A stretch of 64,000 nt of DNA from Roseateles koreensis (lineage in GTDB: Bacteria > Pseudomonadota > Gammaproteobacteria > Burkholderiales > Burkholderiaceae_C). Numbering within the stretch: the first letter of the stretch is position 1; the number at the start of each line of letters is the position of its first letter. Made by a program: the position numbers and the translations under genes. Below, piece by piece: positions 1 to 7,713 of this stretch. The DNA lies in NCBI RefSeq assembly GCF_028595305.1, contig NZ_JAQQXS010000004.1:62001-126000 (forward strand). The letters run 5' to 3'. The notes below the pieces were generated by a model. That model searched no databases. It was not told where the DNA came from and was given only the letters and a program-made list of their open reading frames with translations.

Positions 1-315
1 GGTACCCTGGTCGCGCACTACGCGCCACGTGCCATCGTGCGTTTGCTGGATACCCCAACGCTGCGTCAAAAACTCAGCGCAGCGCTGCCTGTGGGGCTGG
101 CGGTATATTCACGCGTGGATTTGGCGGGTCAGCCCGTTTTGTGGCGGCAGATGCCTGAAGCCGCCAAAGCCACCGCGCATGAGTTGTTCGCGGTCCTGCG
201 TGATTTGGACGCGGCTGGGGCTGCGCAGATTTGGATTGAGTTGCCGCCGCCCGATTCCGCATGGGATGGGGTGCGGGACCGCCTGTCCCGTGCTGCGGCA
301 GCGTTTGAGGCTTAG
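1..315 (+). CDS. L-threonylcarbamoyladenylate synthase, C-terminal part (Sua5/TsaC)
   Basis: The reading frame is open from base 1 and ends at the TAG at 313-315, so only the last 104 residues are present. It opens with GTLVAHYAPRA, like the segment joining the YrdC domain to the C-terminal Sua5 domain (SGxxxxHYAP), and ends with the ELDAAGA-x-x-IWIE-type pattern seen in Sua5 C-termini. Full Sua5 proteins make threonylcarbamoyl-AMP from threonine, bicarbonate and ATP, the first step of the tRNA t6A modification. The second-step gene tsaB lies 1.1 kb downstream. The catalytic domain is outside the window, so the call rests on the C-terminal domain. Confidence 0.75.
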   Translation, partial: GTLVAHYAPRAIVRLLDTPTLRQKLSAALPVGLAVYSRVDLAGQPVLWRQMPEAAKATAHELFAVLRDLDAAGAAQIWIELPPPDSAWDGVRDRLSRAAAAFEA

Positions 316-355
316 GGCGTTTGTAGGCCCCGTTGGTTTTTTGTCCGGAGAGTTC

Positions 356-1330
356 ATGAAGAGTTTCAAACTTGGCCCGCGCGGCTTAGCCCGCCTCAGT
401 CGCCAAGGTCTGGCCTGTTTGTCGATCGCGGCCCTTGCGGGCCTGAGCGCCTGTGGCGGCGGTACCTCGCAGATTCAACCCTTCGCCCCCACGCGCATCA
501 TCACGTTCGGTGACGAGACCAGTCTTGTCACCAGCGAGGGCAAGAAGTACGGCATCAATGGGCTCAATGCCACCACTGCGGCCTTGGACTGCAGCGTCAA
601 CCCCATTTGGGTGCAGACGCTGGCCAACTCCTTCGGCCTGGTGTTTAAAGAGTGCAACCCGAACCAATTCGCTACGCCCAATGGCTTGATGTATGCCTCG
701 GTGGGCGCCAAGGTGGCGGACTTCAAGAACAAGCTCGACGCGCATTTCGCGATCAGCACCTTCGGCCCCAAAGACATGGTGACCGTGATGGTCGGCGCCA
801 ACGACATCCTTGAGCTGTACGCCGACTACCCGACGCAAAGCCACGATGCCTTGATGGACGAAGTGCGCGTGCGCGCCCGTAACCTGGCCGCGCAAGTCAA
901 CCGCATCGCCAATGCCAATGGCCGCGTGGTGCTGGCCACCGTGCTGGACCAGGGCCTGACCCCGTTTGCCATCAAGGAGCGCAACAGCAAGGGCGACATC
1001 GACCGCGCCGCGTTCCTGACCGAGCTGACCCATGAGTTCAACTTGGAGATGCGCGTCAACATCTTGAACGATGGGCGCCTGATCGGTTTGGTGCTGGCGG
1101 ATGAAAACCTGCAAACTGCGGTCAAGTACCCGTCGTCGTTCGGCTTCAGCAACGTCACCGACGCGGCCTGCCTGACCACGGTCACGATCGACAACTGCAC
1201 CACCAACACCTTGATGTCGAGCAGCTCGCCCACCACGTGGTTGTGGGCTTCTGACAACTTGCTGAGCCCAGGCGGCCAATCGCGGCTGGCCACTCTGGCC
1301 TTGAGCCGGGCTCGCAACAACCCCTTCTGA
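356..1330 (+). CDS. SGNH/GDSL-like lipoprotein with degenerate catalytic residues
   Basis: A 324-residue protein. The ATG at 356 is preceded by GGAG at 347-350. The N-terminus is a lipoprotein signal (lipobox LSAC, Cys33, followed by GGG), so it is probably envelope anchored. Residues 48-58 (IITFGDETSLV) align with block I of GDSL esterases, and VMVGANDIL (147-150 = GAND) with block III. The usual Ser of GDS is Glu54, and the C-terminal SDNLLSPGGQ (299-308) lacks the His of the DxxHP block. It could be a non-catalytic relative, or Ser56 could serve as nucleophile. A strong terminator follows. The substrate is unknown. Confidence 0.7.
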   Translation: MKSFKLGPRGLARLSRQGLACLSIAALAGLSACGGGTSQIQPFAPTRIITFGDETSLVTSEGKKYGINGLNATTAALDCSVNPIWVQTLANSFGLVFKECNPNQFATPNGLMYASVGAKVADFKNKLDAHFAISTFGPKDMVTVMVGANDILELYADYPTQSHDALMDEVRVRARNLAAQVNRIANANGRVVLATVLDQGLTPFAIKERNSKGDIDRAAFLTELTHEFNLEMRVNILNDGRLIGLVLADENLQTAVKYPSSFGFSNVTDAACLTTVTIDNCTTNTLMSSSSPTTWLWASDNLLSPGGQSRLATLALSRARNNPF

Positions 1331-1351
1331 CACTGGGTGATCAGAAACCAG

Positions 1352-1382
1352 GCCCGGCCATGGCAACATGGCCGGGCTTTCT
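1352..1382 (+). terminator. Rho-independent terminator after the SGNH lipoprotein gene
   Basis: A perfect 11-bp stem (GCCCGGCCATG 1352-1362 with its complement 1367-1377) closes a GCAA tetraloop and is followed by TTTCTC. It begins 21 bases after the lipoprotein stop and separates that gene from tsaB. Confidence 0.85.
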
Positions 1383-1409
1383 CATGCTGCGTCTCGCTAC
1401 ACTGTTTTC

Positions 1410-2153
1410 ATGACCGTACTGCTGGCCCTTGATAGCTCGACCGAAACCATGGCCCTGGCGCTGACCTGCCCGGCGGGTGCCACCTATTTTGAGGCCGAGG
1501 GCGGGGCGCAAGCTTCAGCGCGCGTGGTGCCCGAAGCCCTGGCCTTGCTGGCGGGCGCGGGCCTGCGCCTGGCCGATGTGGACGCCATTGCCTACGGGCG
1601 CGGGCCGGGCGCCTTCACGGGTTTGCGCGCAGCTTGCGCGGTAGTGCAGGGGCTGGCTTTTGGTGCTGATAAGCCGGTGTTGGCCGTCGACAGCCTGGCC
1701 TTGGTGGCTGAAGACGCCCGCCAGCAGGCCGAGGCGGCTGGCGCGCCCTTGGCCGGCCCGGTGTGGGTCGCCATGGATGCCCGGATGGGTGAAATCTATG
1801 CCGCGCTGTTCCAATGCGCGCCGGATGGCACATGGCGTTGCGATGACGCGGCAGCCCTGTACAAACCGGCGGATCTGACGGCGCTCTGGTTGAGCCGTGG
1901 GCAGGAATTTTCTGTGGCGGGCTCGGCACTCACGATTTTTGCTGAAGCCTTGGCGCCTGCTGGCGCCTTGTTCGGCACGCGTGCTTGGCCGCAGAGCCGT
2001 TCACGGGCTCGCGCCTTGGCCGTGCTGGCCATGCAAGCCTGGTCACAGGGGCTGCAAATGGACGCAGCCCAGGCCATGCCGGTTTATGTGCGCGACAAGG
2101 TGGCACAAACCACCGAAGAGCGCCTGGCGGCCCGTGCCGCCGCCGGATCATGA
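1410..2153 (+). CDS. tsaB: tRNA threonylcarbamoyladenosine biosynthesis protein TsaB
   Basis: 247 residues, slightly longer than the usual 230. The start was placed at ATG 1410 because MTVLLALDSSTETM is the conserved N-terminus (strand 1 of the ASKHA fold); an upstream in-frame ATG at 1368 lies in the terminator stem. YGRGPGAFTGLRAA matches the TsaB signature GPGSFTGxR. TsaB is the non-catalytic partner of TsaD in the TsaBDE complex, which transfers the threonylcarbamoyl group to A37 of ANN-decoding tRNAs. The stop overlaps the rimI start (ATGA), so the two are translationally coupled. Confidence 0.93.
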   Translation: MTVLLALDSSTETMALALTCPAGATYFEAEGGAQASARVVPEALALLAGAGLRLADVDAIAYGRGPGAFTGLRAACAVVQGLAFGADKPVLAVDSLALVAEDARQQAEAAGAPLAGPVWVAMDARMGEIYAALFQCAPDGTWRCDDAAALYKPADLTALWLSRGQEFSVAGSALTIFAEALAPAGALFGTRAWPQSRSRARALAVLAMQAWSQGLQMDAAQAMPVYVRDKVAQTTEERLAARAAAGS

Positions 2154-2716
2154 GTGCCTTGCCCCGCCATCCTTCTGTCACGTTGAGCGCCGACTCGGCG
2201 GCCGAGCCGTTCGCGCTGCGCGTCTTGCGACTGGCCGATCTGCCCGCCGTCATGGCCATCGAACGGCGGGTCTACGCGCAGCCCTGGAGCGACGGCAACT
2301 TCATCGACTCGCTGGCGGCCGGCTACTTGGCCATGGCTATGTGGCATCGCAAGGACAAGACCACCCCGCCGCAGTTGTGCGCCTATTTTCTGGCGATGAA
2401 AGGGGTGGACGAAATGCACTTGCTCAATATTTCGGTCCAGCCCGAGTTTCAGGGGCAAGGTCTGGCGCAACGTTTGTTAGACGCTTTGGTGCAGCAATGC
2501 CGCGATCAACGTTGCGCCCAGCTCTGGCTGGAGGTGCGCCAGGGCAACGAGCGGGCGCGCCAGGTGTACGCCCGCTACGGATTCAGTCAGGTGGGCGTGC
2601 GCCGGGCCTACTACCCCTCGCACCAGGGGCAGCGTGAAGACGCGGTGCTGATGAGCTTGCCCATTCAAGAGGCGGCATGCCTACCTGACATTGAACAAGA
2701 AGGGCGCCCGTCATGA
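2150..2716 (+). CDS. rimI: Ribosomal-protein-alanine N-acetyltransferase RimI
   Basis: 188 residues of GNAT fold, about 30 longer than Escherichia coli RimI at the N-terminus. The acetyl-CoA motif is seen in ISVQPEFQGQGLAQRLL (Q-x-x-G-x-A type), followed by the typical C-terminal block NERARQVYARYGF. RimI acetylates the N-terminal alanine of ribosomal protein bS18. tsaB-rimI is a very common bacterial pair. It overlaps tsaB and the following uracil-DNA glycosylase-like gene by 4 bp each (ATGA), so the four genes 1410-4829 form one operon. Confidence 0.9.
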   Translation: MSALPRHPSVTLSADSAAEPFALRVLRLADLPAVMAIERRVYAQPWSDGNFIDSLAAGYLAMAMWHRKDKTTPPQLCAYFLAMKGVDEMHLLNISVQPEFQGQGLAQRLLDALVQQCRDQRCAQLWLEVRQGNERARQVYARYGFSQVGVRRAYYPSHQGQREDAVLMSLPIQEAACLPDIEQEGRPS

Positions 2717-3669
2717 CTTGGGACGAACGCCAAAGTGCCATGCTGGCGGCCATGGGCTTGCGCGTGTGGCCGCGTGCCGAAGAATTGGCTGACGATCTGG
2801 CCGATGGTCGGGTGGATGATCTGGTGGAAGTTCGGGCGAATGTTCAGGCGGATGAGTCGGCCGTTGATTTGAAGGCTGAGCGGGCCGAGGCCCCAGTTGA
2901 GTGCTCCGTAGATCGGCCTGCCAAGGGCGACGCGCCATCGCCCCGCGTGAATGCGGCGATCGCCTCGATGGAGGCCTTGCCGCCCGCCTTGCGAGAGGCG
3001 GGTTCGCTCGGCCGTTCGGCGGCACCGCAATTGCGTCCCGCCGTGCAAGCCCTGGACTGGAAGGCTTTGCGGGCCGCCGCGGCCAATTGCCGCGCCTGCA
3101 GTTTGAGTGGTGGCAGCCGCACCTTTGGGCAAGGGCAAGCCCAAGCCCAAGAGGGAATGGCCCCCGTGCAATGCCTGGTGGTGGTGGACGCCGCGGCTGA
3201 GGCGGCAACGGGTGAGGGCGCCGACCCGCAGGCACCGTTGAATGGCGAGGCGGCGCAATTGTTGACCCATCTGCTGCGCGCCATGGGCTTGACGCTGTCG
3301 GGGCAGGGCGCCAGCGACGCCGAGCCCGCCGTCTTTGTGACCAGCCCGCTCAAATGCCGGCCGCAGCCGGGCCGTTCTGCAGGTGCGGCCGAGTTGCAGC
3401 AATGCCAACCCCTGCTGGCCCGCCAGATTGAATTGCTGCAACCCAAGCTGATCCTGGCCCTGGGCCCGCAGTCGATTCAATCCCTGTTGAATACCACCGA
3501 GCCTTTGGGGCGTTTGCGCGGCCGCGTGCATGCCTATCCCCATCAGGGCCTATCGATTCCAGTGGTGGTGAGCTATCACCCCGCCTATTTGTTGCGCCAG
3601 CAAGCAGACAAACCCCGTGCCTGGGCTGACCTGTGCCTGGCGCTCACCACCTTGGAGGCTCAGCCATGA
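2713..3669 (+). CDS. Family 4 uracil-DNA glycosylase-like protein with degenerate motif A
   Basis: 318 residues. The four cysteines of the 4Fe-4S cluster of family 4 UDGs are present (Cys126, Cys129, Cys215 in LKCRPQP, Cys231 in QQCQP), as is the second active-site motif HPAYLLR (289-295). The first active-site motif, normally GE-x-PG followed by G-x-PF, is replaced by VDAAAEAATG (158-167) with no Gly-Glu-Pro-Gly. An extra poorly ordered N-terminus of about 110 residues, rich in acidic residues, precedes the domain. It probably binds DNA, but uracil excision cannot be assumed. It is translationally coupled to rimI and midA. Confidence 0.8.
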   Translation: MTWDERQSAMLAAMGLRVWPRAEELADDLADGRVDDLVEVRANVQADESAVDLKAERAEAPVECSVDRPAKGDAPSPRVNAAIASMEALPPALREAGSLGRSAAPQLRPAVQALDWKALRAAAANCRACSLSGGSRTFGQGQAQAQEGMAPVQCLVVVDAAAEAATGEGADPQAPLNGEAAQLLTHLLRAMGLTLSGQGASDAEPAVFVTSPLKCRPQPGRSAGAAELQQCQPLLARQIELLQPKLILALGPQSIQSLLNTTEPLGRLRGRVHAYPHQGLSIPVVVSYHPAYLLRQQADKPRAWADLCLALTTLEAQP

Positions 3670-4829
3670 GTCCGGACCAAGCGCTGCCGGCTGACGCTGT
3701 GCAAGCCCTTGAATTCGCCGAAGACGGGCAAATCACCGTGCGGCTGGAGGCGGTAATTCATCAGGCCATTCGCGACGCCGGTGGCTGGCTGGGTTTCGAC
3801 CAGTTCATGGCACTGGCGCTGTATCAGCCCGACCTGGGCTATTACAGCAATGCGCGGCAGAAATTTGGCTTGATGCCGCAGAGCGGGTCGGACTTTGTCA
3901 CCGCGCCTGAGCTTTCGCCCTTGTTCGGGCGTGCTCTGGCGGCTCAGATTGCCCAGGCGCTGGCGGTGAGCGGGACCCGTACGGTTTGGGAGTTTGGTGC
4001 CGGCACGGGCGCCTTGGCCGCGCAGTTGCTTGACGCCTTGGGCGAGCGGGTCGAGCGCTACTGCATTGTTGACCTGTCCGGCCATCTGGCGACCCGGCAG
4101 GCCGAGCGATTGAAGCCCTGGGCTGACAAAGTGCACTGGGTGCAGCAATTGCCTGAAGGCTTTGAAGGCGTTGTGGTGGGCAACGAGGTGCTGGATGCGA
4201 TGCCGGTACAACTGCTGTCCTTCGATGGCAAGGCCTGGGCCGAGCGCGGTGTGGTGACTGCCACTGAACCCGGCGTGGCCTTCGCTTTTGCCGACCAGCC
4301 ATCGCCCTTGCACCCGCCCTGGCCGCCGCAGGATGCTGCCTCGCAATTTCCGCCCGGTAGCGTGACTGAAATCCACGGCCAAGCCGAAGCCTTTGTGCGC
4401 ACGCTGGCCGCCAAGCTGCAGCGCGGTGCGATCTTTTTGCTGGACTACGGTTTTCCTGAGGCCGAGTACTACTTGCCGCAACGCCATGGTGGCACCCTCA
4501 TGTGCCACCACCTGCACCGGGCCGATACCAATCCGTTGGTGAGCGTGGGGCAGAAAGACATTACCGCGCACGTCAATTTCACCGGCATCGCCCTGGCCGG
4601 GCAGGAGGCCGGCCTTTGCGTGCTGGGCTATACCAGCCAAGCCAATTTTTTGCTGAACTGTGGCTTGGCCGAATTGATGGCAGCGGCCAGTGTGCCTGAG
4701 CGCAGCATGGCACTCCGGTTGATGGCGGAGCATGAGATGGGCGAGCTCTTCAAGGTCATCGGCTTCGCCGTGGGCGAAGAATTCGAGGCGATAGGCTTTG
4801 CCCACGGGGATCGCAGCCATACCTTGTGA
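3666..4829 (+). CDS. MidA/NDUFAF7-family SAM-dependent methyltransferase (DUF185)
   Basis: 387 residues. The start at 3666 overlaps the upstream stop (ATGA). The SAM-binding motif is VWEFGAGTGALA. Further family blocks are GNEVLDAMPVQ, LLDYGFPEAEYY and CHHLHRAD. Eukaryotic NDUFAF7/MidA dimethylates an arginine of the complex I subunit NDUFS2; the bacterial substrate is not established. It is the last gene of the tsaB operon. The opposing gene cca begins its stop 38 bases downstream. Confidence 0.88.
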   Translation: MSPDQALPADAVQALEFAEDGQITVRLEAVIHQAIRDAGGWLGFDQFMALALYQPDLGYYSNARQKFGLMPQSGSDFVTAPELSPLFGRALAAQIAQALAVSGTRTVWEFGAGTGALAAQLLDALGERVERYCIVDLSGHLATRQAERLKPWADKVHWVQQLPEGFEGVVVGNEVLDAMPVQLLSFDGKAWAERGVVTATEPGVAFAFADQPSPLHPPWPPQDAASQFPPGSVTEIHGQAEAFVRTLAAKLQRGAIFLLDYGFPEAEYYLPQRHGGTLMCHHLHRADTNPLVSVGQKDITAHVNFTGIALAGQEAGLCVLGYTSQANFLLNCGLAELMAAASVPERSMALRLMAEHEMGELFKVIGFAVGEEFEAIGFAHGDRSHTL

Positions 4830-4830
4830 C

Positions 4831-4858
4831 GTGGCGCTGCTGTTTTTGCAGCGGCCAC
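4831..4858. terminator. Hairpin between convergent midA and cca
   Basis: GTGGC-GCTGC (4831-4840) pairs with GCAGC-GGCCAC (4849-4858) with one bulged base; the loop is T-rich. It is the only structure in the 38-bp convergent gap, but no T-run follows the stem on either strand, so its termination role is uncertain. Confidence 0.4.
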
Positions 4859-4867
4859 CAGCCGGTG

Positions 4868-6085
4868 TCAGGCGCTCAGCAAGGCTTCCAGGCGCGCTTG
4901 TTGCACGGCGCGCCCAATCGCCGGGCCGGTCTTGCCTTCGGCCATCGCGCTGGCACTGACGGCGCCGAGATCCAGTGCAAGCAGGCGCTGTAAATCGGCC
5001 TGCAATCGCGCACGCTGCGGGTAAGCGCGATCCTCAAAGCCCAGGCGCCCGCGTGCATCGCATTCGCAGGCCCACAGCATTTGCAAGAAGCGCTCGGGCC
5101 GCCGCCAGGCGTCGCAGCGTTCCATCAATCGCAATCGCGCTTCGGCGCTGAAGCCTTCGCTCTGGTGCACATGCGTGTGCTCGCGGGCCACCAAGTCGGC
5201 CAACTCTCGGCAGTCGTTGGGCACGCGCCAGCGCTCGCTCAGCGTCCGGGCCAGTCGGGCACTGCTGCCTTCGTGGCCGATGTGGCGCGGCAGCAGTTCC
5301 GGGGCGGTGAGTCCCTTGCCCAAGTCGTGGCACAGGCAGGCATAGCGCACGGCCAGTGGTGCCAGGTCTTGCGCGCAGTGGTCCAGCACCAACATCACAT
5401 GCCGGCCGGTGTCGATTTCGGGGTGATGCGCGGGCGGCTGGGGCACGCCAAACAGGCGGTCCAGCTCGGGGCACAGGCGGGCCAACGCGCCGCAGCTGCG
5501 CAGCACCTCAAACATCCGTGAAGGCCGGGCCTCCATCAGGCCGCGTGCCACTTCCTGCCACACGCGCTCTGCCACCAAGGCGTCGACTTCACCCGCATCC
5601 ACCATGCGGCGCATCAAGGCCAGCGTCTCGGGCGCCACGGTGAAGTCATTAAAACGCGCCGCAAAGCGCGCCAGCCGCAGGATGCGCACGGGGTCTTCGG
5701 CAAAGGCCGGTGAAACGTGCCGCAGCACCTTGTCAGCCAGATCCCGCTGCCCGCCGTAGGGGTCGATGACTTGGCCGTCGGCCGCTTGTGCCATGGCGTT
5801 GATGCTCAGATCGCGGCGTGCCAGGTCTTGTTCCAGCGTGACATCGGCGGCAGCGTGAAAAGTAAAGCCGTGATAGCCCGGCGCGGTCTTGCGCTCGGTG
5901 CGTGCCAGGGCGTATTCCTCATGCGTGACTGGGTGCAGAAAGACCGGAAAGTCTTGCCCGACCGGCATAAATCCGGCGGCAAGCATGGCGGCCGGATCGG
6001 CGCCGATGACCACCCAGTCGCGGTCACTGACGGGGCGCCCAAGCAAGGCATCGCGCACGGCCCCGCCGACCAGGTAGGTTTGCAT
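4868..6085 (-). CDS. cca: CCA-adding tRNA nucleotidyltransferase (multifunctional Cca)
   Basis: 405 residues from the ATG at 6085 (MQTYLVGGAVRD, the conserved family start). An in-frame ATG at 6091 is equally possible and neither has a clear Shine-Dalgarno site. The nucleotidyltransferase head has GGAVRD and the metal-binding SDRDW; the C-terminal HD domain shows CLCHDLGKG, as in proteobacterial Cca, which also has phosphodiesterase and phosphatase activity. The enzyme builds or repairs the 3' CCA of tRNAs without a template. It is monocistronic and convergent with midA. Confidence 0.93.
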   Translation of the reverse strand: MQTYLVGGAVRDALLGRPVSDRDWVVIGADPAAMLAAGFMPVGQDFPVFLHPVTHEEYALARTERKTAPGYHGFTFHAAADVTLEQDLARRDLSINAMAQAADGQVIDPYGGQRDLADKVLRHVSPAFAEDPVRILRLARFAARFNDFTVAPETLALMRRMVDAGEVDALVAERVWQEVARGLMEARPSRMFEVLRSCGALARLCPELDRLFGVPQPPAHHPEIDTGRHVMLVLDHCAQDLAPLAVRYACLCHDLGKGLTAPELLPRHIGHEGSSARLARTLSERWRVPNDCRELADLVAREHTHVHQSEGFSAEARLRLMERCDAWRRPERFLQMLWACECDARGRLGFEDRAYPQRARLQADLQRLLALDLGAVSASAMAEGKTGPAIGRAVQQARLEALLSA

Positions 6086-6270
6086 TGACATGATTCGTAC
6101 AAAAAACCGACACAGACGGTCGCTACATTGAATGGGAATGTCGTCGTGGTGGCCTCTTTGTGTCTGTGAAACAGCGTTGAGATCACCCAAAAGTCCGCAG
6201 GTAGACTGGCCTGGAAATCGCTGGGATTACCGAACCGATGCCTGCATCACCATCATAGGGATAGATTGCC

Positions 6271-6783
6271 ATGAAACCTCAATTCCTCGCCGCAGGTGTG
6301 CTTGCCTTGTCGTCGGTCTCGGCCTTCGCAGCCAATCAGACTTTGAACTTCACGCTGGTGTCGCCCGTGGGTTCGGCACCGGTTTTTGCTGCTGATTTCA
6401 CCGGCACGCCGGCGCTGCTCAGTGGGGGGACCGATGTACTGACCTTCACCGGGCTGCCTTTCAGCAGCTTTGATTTCAGCTTGAGCCTGCAAAGCCAGAA
6501 CGTCAGCTGGTTGACTTCCACATTGAACGGTACGGCCATTGGCTTCACAGCGCCTTTGGGCAAGAACAAGGTGGAGTTCGGCTACGTTGAAGGGACGTCA
6601 ACGCCCGGATTTGTGCTGGATTTGGTCGGCAGCACGCTGAGCACGGCGGCCTCCTATTCAGGGACACTGACTGTGACTGCGGTGGGTTCAACCCAGGCGG
6701 TGCCTGAACCCGCAAGCTACGCGATGCTGCTGGCTGGTTTGGGTGCGCTGGGTTTTGTGGTGCGGCGTCGCCAAGTGCGTTGA
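6271..6783 (+). CDS. PEP-CTERM sorting domain protein
   Basis: 170 residues. A Sec signal peptide ends near SVSAFAA (about residue 20). The middle is a low-complexity, Ser/Thr/Gly-rich exported region with no recognised enzyme domain. The C-terminus is a textbook PEP-CTERM tag: VPEP at 144-147, a hydrophobic span, then RRRQ. Such proteins are processed by exosortase (EpsH/XrtA) and displayed with exopolysaccharide. A FDFSLSLQ segment could place it in the FxDxF-type subgroup, but this is tentative. The exosortase itself is not in this window. Confidence 0.85.
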   Translation: MKPQFLAAGVLALSSVSAFAANQTLNFTLVSPVGSAPVFAADFTGTPALLSGGTDVLTFTGLPFSSFDFSLSLQSQNVSWLTSTLNGTAIGFTAPLGKNKVEFGYVEGTSTPGFVLDLVGSTLSTAASYSGTLTVTAVGSTQAVPEPASYAMLLAGLGALGFVVRRRQVR

Positions 6784-6827
6784 ATCTGCACGTTAATTTT
6801 CGACGTTGATCCTGCGCCGGCGGGTTC

Positions 6828-6855
6828 ATGAAAAGCGCCTTCGGGCGCTTTTCAT
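6828..6855. terminator. Bidirectional rho-independent terminator
   Basis: A perfect 12-bp stem (ATGAAAAGCGCC 6828-6839 with 6844-6855) closes a UUCG tetraloop. The A-run in the left arm and T-run in the right arm allow termination on both strands. It lies between the convergent PEP-CTERM and glutathione transferase genes. Confidence 0.9.
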
Positions 6856-6883
6856 TTGGGGCGTTTGGTGCTGTCGTCGGTCT

Positions 6884-7564
6884 TTATCGGCTTTTGCGGT
6901 AAGGCTCGTCGAGTTCAATAAAGTCTTGTTCCGCGAGGGCCTCGTTCACCCAGGCGGCCACAGCTGGGTGGGTTTGTAGGGTGCGGGCGTAGGCACTGGC
7001 CTGTGCGGTCACGGGCAGGCCGTAGCCGTGGAGGCGCATCACCACGGGGGCGAAAAATGCGTCCGCGGCGCTGAACTGACCGAACAGAAACGGCCCGCCG
7101 CTTATCGCCAATGCGTCGGCCCACAGCGTTTGCAGCCTTTGCAAATCGCGGCCCAGGGCGGGCTCCTTGGCGAGCAATTCGGCACTCAGGCCGGACAGAT
7201 CGGCTTCGATATTCATCGGGCAGGTGTTGCGCAGTGCGCTGAAGCCTGAATGCATTTCGGCGCAGACGCTGCGGGCACGAGCGCGGAGTTGCGGGTCACG
7301 CGGCCAGATGGCGTGGCTTGGAAAACGCTCCGCAAGGGTTTCGACGATGGCCAGGGTGTCCCACACAGCAAAGCCGGTGTCGTCCACCAGCACGGGCACT
7401 TTGCCCGTGGCACCTATGGCATCCAGCGTTTTGTAGAAGTCTGAGCCTGGCGTGAAGTCAAAGCGCAGCCGCACTTCTTCAAACGCAATGTTGAAGGCCT
7501 TCAACAACACCCAGGGGCGCATGGACCACGAGGAATAATTTTTATTGCCGATGTAGAGCTTCAT
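6884..7564 (-). CDS. Glutathione S-transferase family protein
   Basis: 226 residues. The N-terminal thioredoxin-fold domain begins MKLYIGNKNYSSWSMRPW, the start typical of a bacterial GST subgroup whose catalytic Ser lies in the N-terminal loop (SSWS). V-P-x-L-V-D (KVPVLVDD) supplies the cis-proline for glutathione binding. The all-alpha C-terminal domain follows. The true substrate (conjugation, peroxidase or dehalogenation) cannot be read from sequence. It stands alone, ending at the shared terminator. Confidence 0.88.
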   Translation of the reverse strand: MKLYIGNKNYSSWSMRPWVLLKAFNIAFEEVRLRFDFTPGSDFYKTLDAIGATGKVPVLVDDTGFAVWDTLAIVETLAERFPSHAIWPRDPQLRARARSVCAEMHSGFSALRNTCPMNIEADLSGLSAELLAKEPALGRDLQRLQTLWADALAISGGPFLFGQFSAADAFFAPVVMRLHGYGLPVTAQASAYARTLQTHPAVAAWVNEALAEQDFIELDEPYRKSR

Positions 7565-7713
7565 GGTGTGTTGGTGTGTGGGCGCGTGGCGTTGGGCGGG
7601 TAGAACGTGTCGATGTCAGGCGTGCCAGCATAAACGGGGTGCCGGCTTCGGTTGATGAGATCGTTGCGCCGGATTGTTGCGCCTGCGGCATCACTCCGCA
7701 CGTGTCGGTATTC

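Noticed and set aside
386-1369. Long open frame of 327 codons antisense to the SGNH lipoprotein
   Set aside because: It mirrors codon periodicity of the real gene; no ribosome site or recognisable motif.
6870-6895. Sequence gtcggtctttatcgg resembling an inverted TnsB-like repeat
   Set aside because: Single copy beside a core gene with no terminus or partner repeats; chance match.
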